From a virus, in the IMG/VR virus record IMGVR_UViG_3300031857_022110, positions 1-36,900 of that record: DNA of 36,900 bases. One strand, given 5' to 3'. The notes under the pieces were generated by a model that was not told the DNA's origin, ran no database searches, and saw nothing but the letters and a program-made list of their open reading frames with translations. The position numbers and the translations under genes were made by a program. Shown one piece after another: positions 26,174 through 34,814 of the stretch; within the stretch, counting starts at the first letter, position 1; each line of letters opens with the position of its first letter.

Positions 26174-27520
26174 ATGAACCCACTTGAGTTGGTAGCAAAG
26201 ACCTTATATTCGTTTGAAGAAAAGGAACTCACAATTCAACTTCTTCAGGCATTTGGAAAAAGAGCGGAAACTTTTTCACAATATGATGATGTTGCAAAGA
26301 TTTTCTTTGAGATTAAAGAGTTCTCAAATGCTATTTTCTATGCAGAAAAAGCACTGAAACTTGCACAATCTCCACAAGAAAAATATACAATTGCAAAAAA
26401 TTTGATTAATGCTTATAATCAGAACAATTTTCCCGATAAGGCACTAACACAAATTTCAAAAATTAAATTAAGTAATCCTCAAGATACAGAACTTCTTCTT
26501 GAAGAAACTTTTTCATACTCTGCAATTAACCAAAAAGATAAGGCAGAGAAACTTCTATTCAATCTTATTAAATATAAATTACCAGAAGAGATTGAAAGAA
26601 AGGCATATCATAACTTATCAGGACACTATTTCCGCAAGGATGACATTCACACAGGACTTCAGCACTTCCTCAAGGCAGGAGAAGTAGAGGCATATAAGAA
26701 CAGAGAACTACCACCATTTCCAAAGTGGGATGGAACAATTACTCCAGGACAAACTATTGTAATTGATAGTCAGTGTGGTGCCGGTGATGAGATTATGCAC
26801 GTTCGTTTTATGAGGCATCTGAAAGAACTTGGAATGAACCCGATCTGGACAACCACAAGAAGAGACATACAAAAACTCTTCAATTATAATGGTTTTGAGA
26901 CTGTATGTGTTTGGGATAAACCAGAGTTTCCGAAAGATGCTCAATGGGTTTATGCTCTTGCTCTTCCTTATTATCTTAATCTCAAGGCAGAAGATTTGGG
27001 AAGAGGTGTGTATATTCAACCACTGCCAGAAAAAGAAAAGCAATATGAATATCTACAGGAAGATAAAAATTATAAGATAGGTACATTCTGGAATTCTGGT
27101 TCTGGATTTGAGCAGGCACATTTCCGATCTGTAGATGCAGATGGATTGTTTGATGTTCTCGCCAAAACAAATGCATCTTTATATTCTTTGCAACTTCCGG
27201 ATGAATTGCCTCCAGAACAATATCGAGATCAAGTAAAGACCTTTGATATTCCAGATCGTAATTTTGAGGATACATTTTCACTTGTATCTCAAATGGATTT
27301 GGTGATTACTTCCTGTACTTCTATTGCTCATATTGCAGCAGCACAAGGAAAAGAAGTTTGTGTCTTTGTGCCGATTATGGAGTACTATGTCTGGACAAGT
27401 TCTACTGATAAATCTTGGTGGTACGGAGATAATGTTCATATGTTCAAACAACAGCAAACAAGAAAATGGGATAAACCTTTGAAAGATTTGGAGAAGTTTT
27501 TAAATGATAGAGCAGTATGA
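26174..27520 (+). CDS. TPR-domain glycosyltransferase-like protein (448 aa)
   Basis: Residues about 35-170 are helix-turn-helix TPR-like units (AKIFFEIKEFSNAIFYAEKA, KALTQISKIKLSNPQD). Residues about 190-440 form a GT-B glycosyltransferase-like half with a glycine turn in TIVIDSQCGAGDEIMHVRFM (about 194-213). A donor-site segment follows, DLVITSCTSIAHIAAAQGK at 375-393, as in the GT9/GT41-like enzymes often fused to TPRs. A conserved-looking end (SWWYG, KWDKPLKDLEKFL) follows. No signal peptide is seen. The TPR part probably binds the acceptor protein, as in O-GlcNAc transferase, and the GT half would transfer a sugar. It heads a coupled operon, overlapping the next gene by 17 nt. Substrate is unknown; fibre proteins are the obvious candidates. 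Confidence 0.75.
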   Translation: MNPLELVAKTLYSFEEKELTIQLLQAFGKRAETFSQYDDVAKIFFEIKEFSNAIFYAEKALKLAQSPQEKYTIAKNLINAYNQNNFPDKALTQISKIKLSNPQDTELLLEETFSYSAINQKDKAEKLLFNLIKYKLPEEIERKAYHNLSGHYFRKDDIHTGLQHFLKAGEVEAYKNRELPPFPKWDGTITPGQTIVIDSQCGAGDEIMHVRFMRHLKELGMNPIWTTTRRDIQKLFNYNGFETVCVWDKPEFPKDAQWVYALALPYYLNLKAEDLGRGVYIQPLPEKEKQYEYLQEDKNYKIGTFWNSGSGFEQAHFRSVDADGLFDVLAKTNASLYSLQLPDELPPEQYRDQVKTFDIPDRNFEDTFSLVSQMDLVITSCTSIAHIAAAQGKEVCVFVPIMEYYVWTSSTDKSWWYGDNVHMFKQQQTRKWDKPLKDLEKFLNDRAV

Positions 27521-28010
27521 CCTTTCTTATTTAAATCTTAAAAGTATTCAAAATTTTTTATATTCAACTCAAACAAATGAACATGGATTAATTACTAAAG
27601 GTAAGTCCAGTTTTAATTTTGGAATGCCAATTTTAATGTACTCTGAACTGCAAAGTTTAAATAAAATTATCAAAAAGTATGTTAGAATATATTGTGAAAA
27701 GCATAAAATTACAAAACTTAAATTTATTAATAGTTGGTTTAATATTACGGAACCTGGAAGTAAGTTAAAACCACATAATCATAGTGGTGGTGAAGAAAGT
27801 ATTTTAAGCGGAGCATTTTATGTCTCTGTTGGTGAAAATTCAGTTCCGCTATTGTTTCCCGATATAGATACTTCAATTAAACCTTATTCTGGATTACTGG
27901 TCATCTTTTCAAGTGATTTGGTTCATTATACAGAAGAAGAAAAAGAGCAAAGAATAGTTATTAGTTTCAATACAGATTATGAAGAAAGCACTCGTTACAC
28001 TGGACATTAA
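27504..28010 (+). CDS. putative 2OG-Fe(II) oxygenase (168 aa)
   Basis: The fold signature of the small phage 2-oxoglutarate/Fe(II) oxygenases is visible: WFNITEPGSKLKPHNHSGG (about 78-96) gives candidate iron ligands H91 or H93. This is followed by LSGAFYVSV (about 101-109), a distal ligand candidate H141 in LLVIFSSDLVHYTEEE, and R150 in QRIVISFN, the usual 2-oxoglutarate salt-bridge arginine. The family hydroxylates residues or small molecules using O2 and 2-oxoglutarate. The gene overlaps the TPR-glycosyltransferase by 17 nt and the next transferase by 32 nt, so it is made with them. A protein hydroxylase acting before glycosylation is one option. The exact ligands are assigned by eye and the substrate is unknown. 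Confidence 0.72.
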   Translation: MIEQYDLSYLNLKSIQNFLYSTQTNEHGLITKGKSSFNFGMPILMYSELQSLNKIIKKYVRIYCEKHKITKLKFINSWFNITEPGSKLKPHNHSGGEESILSGAFYVSVGENSVPLLFPDIDTSIKPYSGLLVIFSSDLVHYTEEEKEQRIVISFNTDYEESTRYTGH

Positions 28011-28701
28011 TTACAATAAAGACATTACCAATCTTACATATCCTTATATGAGGAAATATGCAGAAAAGATTGGTGCTGATTTTGTGATTATGAATGAGAG
28101 AAAGTTTCCACATCTTTCTCCGAATATGGAAAAGTTCCAGTTATATGAAATTGGAGCAAACTATGATTGGACTATTTTTCTGGATGCTGATGCTCTGGTT
28201 CATCCAAACTGTCCAGATTTGACTGAAATCTTTGATAAGGATTGTGTAATCTTCAATCGATATGACTATTATCCTTTTAGATTTAAGCATAATAACTATG
28301 CAAGAAGAGATAATAGAAATATTGCTGCAACAACTTGGGTATGTGTATTCAGTGATTGGACTCGACATGCATGGAAACCTCATGAGGACCCGGAGCAGTT
28401 TGTAGATCAGATCAATCCAATGGATTTAGAAAAGAACTTTGGTTATACTCCTGGTCATATTCTTGATGATTATTTGGTAAGTCGTAATATTGCAAAGTAT
28501 GGATTAAAGGTAGAAACATTCCATCAGTTAATACCGAAAGATGGAAAAATGAACTATTGGTTTAATCACGATTTTTGTATTTCCGAAGAAGATAAAATCA
28601 ACCTTCTTCATATGTGGATAGATAAGATTGAAAGGGGTTCTTATCGTGAAGAACAACAAATAGATGAACAACTATGGGCTTGGAAGAGAGGTATGCTATG
28701 A
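27979..28701 (+). CDS. glycosyltransferase, GT-A fold (GT8/GT34-like, 240 aa)
   Basis: The protein opens with a Rossmann-type strand (MKKALVTLDINYNKDI) and has the nucleotide-sugar/metal DxD motif in DWTIFLDADALVHPN (D69-x-D71). A later GHILDDYLVSRNIAKYGLK segment fits the acceptor-side acidic motif, and an ending WFNHDFC (about residue 195-200) supplies a possible metal-binding histidine. The length and order fit retaining GT8-like or galactosyltransferase GMA12/MNN10-like enzymes. No signal peptide is seen, so it acts in the cytoplasm. It overlaps the oxygenase gene by 32 nt and the next gene by an ATGA, so translation is coupled. Donor sugar and acceptor cannot be told from sequence. Confidence 0.75.
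   Translation: MKKALVTLDINYNKDITNLTYPYMRKYAEKIGADFVIMNERKFPHLSPNMEKFQLYEIGANYDWTIFLDADALVHPNCPDLTEIFDKDCVIFNRYDYYPFRFKHNNYARRDNRNIAATTWVCVFSDWTRHAWKPHEDPEQFVDQINPMDLEKNFGYTPGHILDDYLVSRNIAKYGLKVETFHQLIPKDGKMNYWFNHDFCISEEDKINLLHMWIDKIERGSYREEQQIDEQLWAWKRGML
28686..28691 (+). promoter_or_regulatory. ribosome binding site that sets the start at 28698
   Basis: GAGAGG lies 6 nt before ATG 28698, supporting that start over an in-frame ATG at 28674, which has no such site. Confidence 0.5.
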
Positions 28702-29477
28702 AGTTTTTATTTTTAGTCGGTTCTGCACTTAAGCATTTTCAAGAGGATAAGTTTAGTGCTTATAGTGAAGAGCAAAGATTTGAACAAACACTGGAAACAA
28801 TTAAGTCAGTTAGAGAAAAAGTACCCAACTCTTATATTATTTTGTTTGAGTGTTCTTCTACATCTATAGAAGAAAGGCACAAAGAAATCTTAAGAAAGGA
28901 GTGTGATTTGTTTCTAGAGTTTTATGATGAACCAGGTCTGAAAGCACTTTATGCGAATATTCAAAAAGACTCAAAGTACATTACTTATGGAAAATCCTTA
29001 TTGGAAACAAGAGGATTATTGAATACTCTTTACTTCATTCGGCAGCATAATTTATTTAATGATAGTCAAAGAGTTTTTAAATTGACCGGAAGATATTTAC
29101 TTAATGATGATTTTGATATTCAAGATTATCAAAGTAAATTTTTAGAAAATTATTATGTAATTAAAAAATATGATTATCTAACTGAAGAGCAAGAAAATTT
29201 TGATGAGAAAGAATTAGAAAATGTTTATGCCTATCTTTATGGTGCTAAAGGAATGATGGTGACCGGGTTATGGTCTTTTGATAGAATGTTATTTAATGAA
29301 ATTATAGAGTCTCTTGAAAAGTCATTTTTGTATTTGGAACGAATGATGCAATATACTGCAGGAACGGACATAGAACATTCTTTGTACAGATTTTTAAATA
29401 AGAAAAACATGATAACTATTCCTAATTTAGGATTAAGTGTTATTAAAGGAATGGAAGGAGTTCAATATAACATATGA
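28698..29477 (+). CDS. glycosyltransferase-like protein (259 aa), family uncertain
   Basis: I use ATG 28698 (MKFLFLVGSALKHFQEDK), which forms an ATGA with the previous stop and has GAGAGG 6 nt upstream. The earlier in-frame ATG at 28674 adds eight residues with no strand. The N-terminal strand followed by helices, the YIILFECSS strand at about 46-53 and the RVFKLTGRYLLNDDFDI segment (about 125-141) resemble GT-A-like transferases in phage and bacterial sugar clusters, where a K-x-x-GRY block near an acidic pair is common. There is no clean DxD, so activity is unproven. Overlap with transferase genes on both sides supports a sugar-related role. It could instead be a methyl- or other transferase-fold protein. 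Confidence 0.55.
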   Translation: MKFLFLVGSALKHFQEDKFSAYSEEQRFEQTLETIKSVREKVPNSYIILFECSSTSIEERHKEILRKECDLFLEFYDEPGLKALYANIQKDSKYITYGKSLLETRGLLNTLYFIRQHNLFNDSQRVFKLTGRYLLNDDFDIQDYQSKFLENYYVIKKYDYLTEEQENFDEKELENVYAYLYGAKGMMVTGLWSFDRMLFNEIIESLEKSFLYLERMMQYTAGTDIEHSLYRFLNKKNMITIPNLGLSVIKGMEGVQYNI

Positions 29478-30124
29478 AACTAGCAATTTTTTATCACATT
29501 TCTCAAATTGGGTTTGCTGCTTTTATGTATCAATCCCAAGTTCATAGACTTTATACTTCGGGATTGATTAAAGAAGCATCTCATATTCACTTTGGTGTGA
29601 ATGGTGAGCAGGAGATGTTTAATGTTCCGGAAAAAACAATTGTAAAAGTTAATACAAATTGGAAAGAGGAAACTGAAACTTTGATGTCTTTAAGAGATTT
29701 TTGTAAAGAAAATCCAGACTATAAAGTTCTTTATTTTCATATGAAGGGATTGACCCACCAAAGTATGAATGGTGAGAGTTGGAGATTAATGATGGAATAC
29801 TTTGTGATTGATAAGTGGAAAGAGTGTGTTGAGCAGTTAGATAATCATGATGCCGTTGGAAGTAATCTTAAGATTTTAGGACCAACTACTTGGAGTGATG
29901 GAAGACAATCTTGGGAGAAGGCAGGGACAAAGCATTTTGTCGGAAACTTTTGGTGGGCAAACGCTTCCTATGTAAATACTCTAGACAATACTTTTTTGAA
30001 TTCTAATTTTAGATTAGATAGAGAATTCTGGATTGGGACTGGAGATGGAAACATGAAATCTTTATATCAACCAGAAGATTATGAACCATATCAATACTTT
30101 TATAGAGAGGTAGATTATGTCTAA
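29474..30124 (+). CDS. putative glycosyltransferase-like protein (216 aa)
   Basis: An ATGA overlap (29474-29477) couples this gene to the previous one. The N-terminal MKLAIFYHISQIG strand is followed by KVLYFHMKGLTHQS (about 84-97) and HFVGNFWWANASYVNTL (about 154-170). These blocks are shared by a set of uncharacterised sugar-transferase-like proteins found in capsule, LPS and phage clusters, where a FHxKG strand and a GNFWWA turn recur. There is no DxD. The aromatic-rich C-terminus ([14 protein letters not shown]) is compact. No signal peptide or membrane helix is seen. The assignment rests on these motifs and on context. It overlaps the cysteine-cluster gene by 8 nt. Confidence 0.6.
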   Translation: MKLAIFYHISQIGFAAFMYQSQVHRLYTSGLIKEASHIHFGVNGEQEMFNVPEKTIVKVNTNWKEETETLMSLRDFCKENPDYKVLYFHMKGLTHQSMNGESWRLMMEYFVIDKWKECVEQLDNHDAVGSNLKILGPTTWSDGRQSWEKAGTKHFVGNFWWANASYVNTLDNTFLNSNFRLDREFWIGTGDGNMKSLYQPEDYEPYQYFYREVDYV

Positions 30125-30476
30125 ATTTAGGTCTTGTGGTGAATGTACTGCTTGTTGTTCTTGGTTAGTTGGTGATGCTTTTGGATGGGAATTTGGATGT
30201 GGAAAATCATGTAAATTTTTAGAAGAAGGTAAGTGTGGAGTTCATAAGGCACGACCAGAGGTTTGTAGAAATTATCAGTGCGCCTGGAGTCAATATTTAC
30301 TTCCCGAAGAAATGAGACCTGATAAGTGCAATGTATTAATTTCCGTAGAACAAAATGAAAATGGTCAGTATCTAAAGGTTCTTCCGATAAATAATAAAGA
30401 AATAAGTAACGAAATGGTAGAATGGTTAAAAAATTGGAGTGAGAAAATGAATACTCCAATAGTTATTTCCAAGTAA
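30117..30476 (+). CDS. YkgJ-type cysteine-cluster protein (119 aa)
   Basis: The N-terminal half has the YkgJ/UPF0153 pattern C7-x2-C10-x2-C13-C14, then C28, C32, C40, C50 and C55, with the family blocks [20 protein letters not shown] and CRNYQCAW. Members are thought to bind zinc or an iron-sulfur cluster through these cysteines; their biochemical role is largely unknown. The second half is a short mixed domain ([20 protein letters not shown]). The start overlaps the preceding gene by 8 nt (ATGTCTAA), so it is translated with the sugar-transferase operon. It may be a partner of a metal-dependent enzyme such as the oxygenase two genes up, but this is speculation. The family call is strong. Confidence 0.8.
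   Translation: MSKFRSCGECTACCSWLVGDAFGWEFGCGKSCKFLEEGKCGVHKARPEVCRNYQCAWSQYLLPEEMRPDKCNVLISVEQNENGQYLKVLPINNKEISNEMVEWLKNWSEKMNTPIVISK
30386..30393 (+). promoter_or_regulatory. possible late promoter box GATAAATA inside the cysteine-cluster gene
   Basis: The box and its flank (GATAAATAATAAA) match those at 3057 base for base over 13 nt. It lies 99 nt before ATG 30493 of the third RCC1 gene, within upstream coding sequence, so it may be a true internal late promoter or chance in AT-rich DNA. Confidence 0.35.
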
Positions 30477-30492
30477 AAATATTCCCACTCCA

Positions 30493-33400
30493 ATGCCAAC
30501 ATTTTATAACTTTACACAAGACGGTCTTAGATATAGTTTTGATGATGTTTTTGTTAAGGCAGATCCGTTTCGTCAAGGAAATTTGTGGAACTGGGGTAGG
30601 GGCGTAGCAGGAGCTCTTGGAAATTATACTGGTCCTTCTTTTGTAAGTACTCCGACTACTACATTTGTTGGTGGTAGTAATTGGAAACAAGTAAGTACCG
30701 GAGGTCTTCATACAGTAGCAGTCAAAACCGATGGAACCCTATGGACTTGGGGATATAATCGTGATGGGCAACTTGGAAATGCATCAACAACCATTAGAGA
30801 TACTCCAGTAACTACATTTTCTGGAGGAACTGATTGGAAACAAGTAGAAGGTGGATGCACTCATACAGTAGCTATTAAAATTGATGGGACTTTATGGACC
30901 TGGGGGCAAAATGATCAGGGACAACTTGGAGTATATGGTAGGGTTAATTCATCTACTCCAATCACTACTTTTGTTGGAGGAACTAATTGGAAGTCAATTG
31001 CTGCCGGATATTCGTATTCTTCGGCAATTAAAACCGATGGAACTTTGTGGTCTTGGGGGTATGCTTATTTTGGTCAATTAGGTACAGGACCAACTTATAC
31101 ACCTATTAGATCCACCCCACAGACAACATTTGCCGGAGGAACTAACTGGGCAGATACTCCAACAACTAATCCTGAAGATCTTTATACCTTAAGTGCTGGA
31201 AATAATCATACGGCAGCAATCAAGACTGATGGAACCCTATGGACTTGGGGTGAAGCAAATGTAGGAAAACTTGGAAATGGTGCTACAGCAACTTCTGGGC
31301 AAAATTTTGTAACCACTCCAATCACCACCTTTGCTGGAGGGACCAATTGGAAACAAGTAAGTGGTAGTGGAGATTATAAGGCAGCAATTAAAACCGATGG
31401 AACCTTATGGACTTGGGGTTTTGGAAGTTCTGGTCAACTTGGAAATGCAGTTACAACAATTAGTATATCAACTCCTATTACAACATTTGCCGGAGGAACC
31501 AACTGGAAACAGGTAAGTGGTGGAGGTTCGACTATGGCAGCAATCAAAACTGACGGAACCTTATGGACTTGGGGTAATGGAACTAATGGGCGACTTGGAA
31601 ATGGAGTAACAACAGGTAATATATCAACTCCAATCACCACATTTGCAGGAGGAACTAATTGGAAGCAAGTAAGTACTGGTGGTGCTCATACCACAGCAAT
31701 CAAAACTGATGGAACCTTATGGGCTTGGGGTCGTAGTTTATTTGGAGGACTCGGAAATGCAGCAGTAGCAAATAGTTCCACTCCAGTCACCACCTTTGCT
31801 GGTGGAACCAATTGGAAACAAGTGAGTTCTGGTGGTTATCATACAGCAGCAATTAAAACTGACGGAACTCTTTGGATTTGGGGTGGTGGTCCAATTGGAA
31901 CCCTTGGAAATACTGATGGGGGTAATAGTTCCACTCCAGTCACCACCTTTGCTGGTGGAACCAATTGGAAACAAGTGAGTGCCGGAAATAGACATACTGC
32001 GGCAATCAAAACCGATGGTACTCTATGGACTTGGGGCATTGGTGAAACAGGAGAACTTGGAAATGCTAATGGATTTCTAGATTTTGACACCCCTACCGAG
32101 TATTTTTCCGCATCCACTCCAATCACAACATTTGCCGGTGGTAACAACTGGACACAAGTCATTGCTGGAAATTCTCATACGACAGCTTTGAACAATAATA
32201 ATCAATTGTATACTTGGGGATATGCTCGATATGGTCAACTTGGAGATACATTTTATGTTCAAATTAATGATATTCCGAGAAAAGTAGGAGGAGACACTAA
32301 CTGGAAACAAGTATCTTGCTCATATCATTCCTCTGCAGCAGTCAAAACCGATGGAACTTTATGGACTTGGGGAGCTAATGGGCAAGCTCAACTTGGAACT
32401 TCTAAATTATATCAGAGTAGTGCCGAACCAATCACCACCTTTGCCGGAGGAACAGACTGGAAACAAGTCAGTGCTGGTGGATATTACACCGTAAATATGA
32501 TGGCAGCAATTAAAAATGATGGAACCCTATGGACTTGGGGTAATGGGTATTATGGAATACTTGGAAATGCAAAGGCACCTCTTTCTAGTGCTCCCGATAT
32601 TGAACTTTATGTATCCACTCCGATCACCACCTTTGCCGGAGGAGCAACTTGGAAACAAGTGAGTTGTGGTGGATATCACATGGCAGCAGTTAAAACCAAC
32701 GGAACTCTTTGGACTTGGGGAAGTGATACACAAGACCAATTGGGCACTGGATATCAATTTGCTCAAGCAGGCATTACTTATGCATCCACTCCGGTTACAA
32801 CATTTTTGGGTGGAAGTAATTGGAAGTCCGTTGGTTCTTCTGGAGGATATCGTGTTTGTGCCATAGAAAGCGTTGATCCTACTTATAATCTACCGGATTT
32901 GTTTAGTTTATTTACTTGGGGTTATGGGCAACTTGGACAACTTGGAAATAATGATGTATCGGGTGATAGATCCACTCCAGTCACCACATTTGCTGGAGGA
33001 TCTAATTGGAGACAAATAAGTTCTGGGAGAGAACATGTAGCAGCAATCAAGATAGATGGAACTCTATGGACTTGGGGAAGAGGATTTAATGGAGTTCTTG
33101 GAACTAGAGATACGATTAATAGATCAACTCCAGTAACTACATTTGCTGGAGGAACTAATTGGAAGCAAGTTAGTGTTGGAAATTTATCTCACATAGCAGC
33201 GATAAAAACCGATGGAACTTTATGGACTTGGGGTAATGGACAATCTGGGGTTCTTGGAAATGGAATTACGACAGGTATTAGATCTACTCCAGTTACCACC
33301 TTTGCTGGTGGAACTAACTGGAAGCAAGTGAGTGCTAAAAATGCTCATACTGCAGCAATTAAGACTGATGGAACTCTGTGGATTTGGGGTCCGAGAGATT

Positions 33401-33990
33401 TTGGAAAACTTGGAAATGCAACTATATCAGGTAGCGTATCTACTCCAGTCACAACATTTACCGGAGGAACCAATTGGAAACAAGTCAGTGTTGGAGGTGA
33501 TCATACAACTGCAATCAAGACCGATGGAACTTTATGGACTTGGGGATTTGTTTACGGTAGTGTTTCTTCTGGGTTTAATGTAACTATATCAACTCCGGTC
33601 ACCACATTTGCTGGAGGAACTAATTGGAGATATGTCAGTGCTGGAGATTTACATTCAGCAGCAACCAAGACCGATGGAACTTTATGGACCTGGGGTTATG
33701 AAAGTGAGGGGCAACTTGGAACTAATGGTACGATCAATAGTAATAGTTACACCCCAGTAACTACATTTGCCGGAGGAACTAATTGGAGACAAGTCAGTGC
33801 TAATAGAAATAGTACAGCAGCAATTAAGACTGATGGAACTCTATGGACTTGGGGAGATAATGCCTTTTTACAACTTGGAAATGCTACTACTACTAATAGA
33901 TCAACTCCAGTTACAACATTTGCCGGAGGTACTAACTGGGAACAAGTCAGTTCTGGAAGTCGCCTTGTAGCAGCAATTGCAAAAAATTAA
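30493..33990 (+). CDS. RCC1-repeat (beta-propeller) protein, 21 blades (1165 aa)
   Basis: After about 32 residues ([20 protein letters not shown]) the protein is RCC1 repeats to its end. I count 21 WG-type blade motifs from [14 protein letters not shown] to [14 protein letters not shown], three sets of seven. Unit 11 ([14 protein letters not shown]) and unit 15 ([14 protein letters not shown]) are preceded by non-canonical LNNNNQ and [13 protein letters not shown] linkers. The chain ends with a [15 protein letters not shown] half-blade that can close a ring. The [17 protein letters not shown] variant seen in the other two RCC1 proteins is present once. The gene sits between two halves of the decoration cluster. 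A fibre or adhesin role is inferred from resemblance to the two RCC1 genes next to the collagen-like fibres. Confidence 0.85.
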   Translation: MPTFYNFTQDGLRYSFDDVFVKADPFRQGNLWNWGRGVAGALGNYTGPSFVSTPTTTFVGGSNWKQVSTGGLHTVAVKTDGTLWTWGYNRDGQLGNASTTIRDTPVTTFSGGTDWKQVEGGCTHTVAIKIDGTLWTWGQNDQGQLGVYGRVNSSTPITTFVGGTNWKSIAAGYSYSSAIKTDGTLWSWGYAYFGQLGTGPTYTPIRSTPQTTFAGGTNWADTPTTNPEDLYTLSAGNNHTAAIKTDGTLWTWGEANVGKLGNGATATSGQNFVTTPITTFAGGTNWKQVSGSGDYKAAIKTDGTLWTWGFGSSGQLGNAVTTISISTPITTFAGGTNWKQVSGGGSTMAAIKTDGTLWTWGNGTNGRLGNGVTTGNISTPITTFAGGTNWKQVSTGGAHTTAIKTDGTLWAWGRSLFGGLGNAAVANSSTPVTTFAGGTNWKQVSSGGYHTAAIKTDGTLWIWGGGPIGTLGNTDGGNSSTPVTTFAGGTNWKQVSAGNRHTAAIKTDGTLWTWGIGETGELGNANGFLDFDTPTEYFSASTPITTFAGGNNWTQVIAGNSHTTALNNNNQLYTWGYARYGQLGDTFYVQINDIPRKVGGDTNWKQVSCSYHSSAAVKTDGTLWTWGANGQAQLGTSKLYQSSAEPITTFAGGTDWKQVSAGGYYTVNMMAAIKNDGTLWTWGNGYYGILGNAKAPLSSAPDIELYVSTPITTFAGGATWKQVSCGGYHMAAVKTNGTLWTWGSDTQDQLGTGYQFAQAGITYASTPVTTFLGGSNWKSVGSSGGYRVCAIESVDPTYNLPDLFSLFTWGYGQLGQLGNNDVSGDRSTPVTTFAGGSNWRQISSGREHVAAIKIDGTLWTWGRGFNGVLGTRDTINRSTPVTTFAGGTNWKQVSVGNLSHIAAIKTDGTLWTWGNGQSGVLGNGITTGIRSTPVTTFAGGTNWKQVSAKNAHTAAIKTDGTLWIWGPRDFGKLGNATISGSVSTPVTTFTGGTNWKQVSVGGDHTTAIKTDGTLWTWGFVYGSVSSGFNVTISTPVTTFAGGTNWRYVSAGDLHSAATKTDGTLWTWGYESEGQLGTNGTINSNSYTPVTTFAGGTNWRQVSANRNSTAAIKTDGTLWTWGDNAFLQLGNATTTNRSTPVTTFAGGTNWEQVSSGSRLVAAIAKN
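30585..33955 (+). repeat. RCC1 repeat array (21 units)
   Basis: Tandem units of about 160-170 nt whose core codons are near-identical to those of the arrays at 15400-17620 and 18575-26095, showing a shared and probably recombining origin. Confidence 0.85.
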
Positions 33991-34003
33991 TCACAATTTG
34001 TGC

Positions 34004-34017
34004 TATAATATATAATA
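34004..34017 (+). promoter_or_regulatory. possible -10 element (TATAATATATAATA)
   Basis: In the 41-nt gap before the sulfotransferase gene, TATAAT appears twice in overlap, 15-28 nt before ATG 34032. No correctly spaced -35 hexamer is visible (TTGCAA is 21 nt away), so this is a weak call in AT-rich DNA. Confidence 0.3.
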
Positions 34018-34031
34018 AAAAGCAATAAAAT

Positions 34032-34814
34032 ATGAGAACATTGTATTTTCTTGGAGGTCTTCCGAGAAGTGGATCTACTTTACTTGGATCACTTTTAAAT
34101 CAACATCCAGACATTTATGTATCACCAACTTCTCCTTTGGGTGATGTTGTAACTGATATTGAAAAATCATTCAATAGACTTGATATTCAATTTACTTTTG
34201 ATCGCAAGAAAATCTCTTATAATGTTTATAAAGCAGTTCTTGCTAACTTTTATAATCATATTCCAAAATCAACAATCCTAGATAAACATAGATTTTGGGG
34301 AAAGAACCTTGATACAGTTCAGATATTTCTTTCCAATAAACCAAAGATTGTAGCAACATATCGTTCTATTCCAGAAGTTCTCACATCTTATATTTCATTG
34401 ATTGAAAGAACAGATCATAAAGAAAATTTTATTGATAATCATTTAAGAAAAGATAATTTACCAATCACAAATAATAATCGTGCCGAATATATTTGGAGAT
34501 ATTATGTTTCTCCTTCTTATGAGAGTATGATTTATGGACTCAATAAATATCCAGATTGGGTCCATTTGGTTGAATATAATAGTCTTGTAGAAAATCCAGA
34601 AGAAGAACTCAATAAAATCTATGAGTTTTTAGAAGTTCCTTCTCATACAAATACATTTAACAATATTGAAAATGCCTGCGGAGAACAGAAAGATGATCAG
34701 TGGGGTCTTCTTGGTCTTCACGATATAAGACCAAATCTTTCTAAAATTTCTCAAAATCCTATTGATGTCATAGGAGAGGAAAATGTAAAAATTTATTCTA
34801 AATTTGATTTATGA
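34032..34814 (+). CDS. sulfotransferase family protein (260 aa)
   Basis: The N-terminus is the 5'-phosphosulfate-binding loop of PAPS-dependent sulfotransferases: FLGGLPRSGSTLLGSLLNQH, with GLPRSGSTLL at 9-18. The 3'-phosphate-binding element follows at about 105-120 as KIVATYRSIPEVLTSY, with R111 and S119 at the usual eight-residue spacing. A conserved-looking region VHLVEYNSLVENPEEELNKI (about 177-196) matches the family's late strand-helix. These enzymes move sulfate from PAPS to hydroxyl or amino groups of sugars or tyrosines. No membrane anchor is seen. Followed by a glycosyltransferase through an ATGA overlap, it is probably part of the decoration set. Substrate is unknown; a sulfated sugar or fibre residue is possible. 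Confidence 0.85.
   Translation: MRTLYFLGGLPRSGSTLLGSLLNQHPDIYVSPTSPLGDVVTDIEKSFNRLDIQFTFDRKKISYNVYKAVLANFYNHIPKSTILDKHRFWGKNLDTVQIFLSNKPKIVATYRSIPEVLTSYISLIERTDHKENFIDNHLRKDNLPITNNNRAEYIWRYYVSPSYESMIYGLNKYPDWVHLVEYNSLVENPEEELNKIYEFLEVPSHTNTFNNIENACGEQKDDQWGLLGLHDIRPNLSKISQNPIDVIGEENVKIYSKFDL

Noticed and set aside
15450-33583. Recurrent antisense frames of the VVTGVDxLPxVTxFPS type and sense-shadow frames over the RCC1 arrays
   Set aside because: Each is the reverse or shifted reading of the same repeated RCC1 codons, so the recurrence reflects the repeats and not a gene family.
33991-34003. CACAATTTGTG inverted repeat after the third RCC1 gene as a terminator
   Set aside because: The stem is only five A/T-rich pairs with a one-base loop and no U-tract, so it is not a convincing terminator.
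34542-34549. AATAAATA box as a late promoter
   Set aside because: It is inside the sulfotransferase coding region and not followed by a gene start at suitable distance; likely chance in AT-rich DNA.
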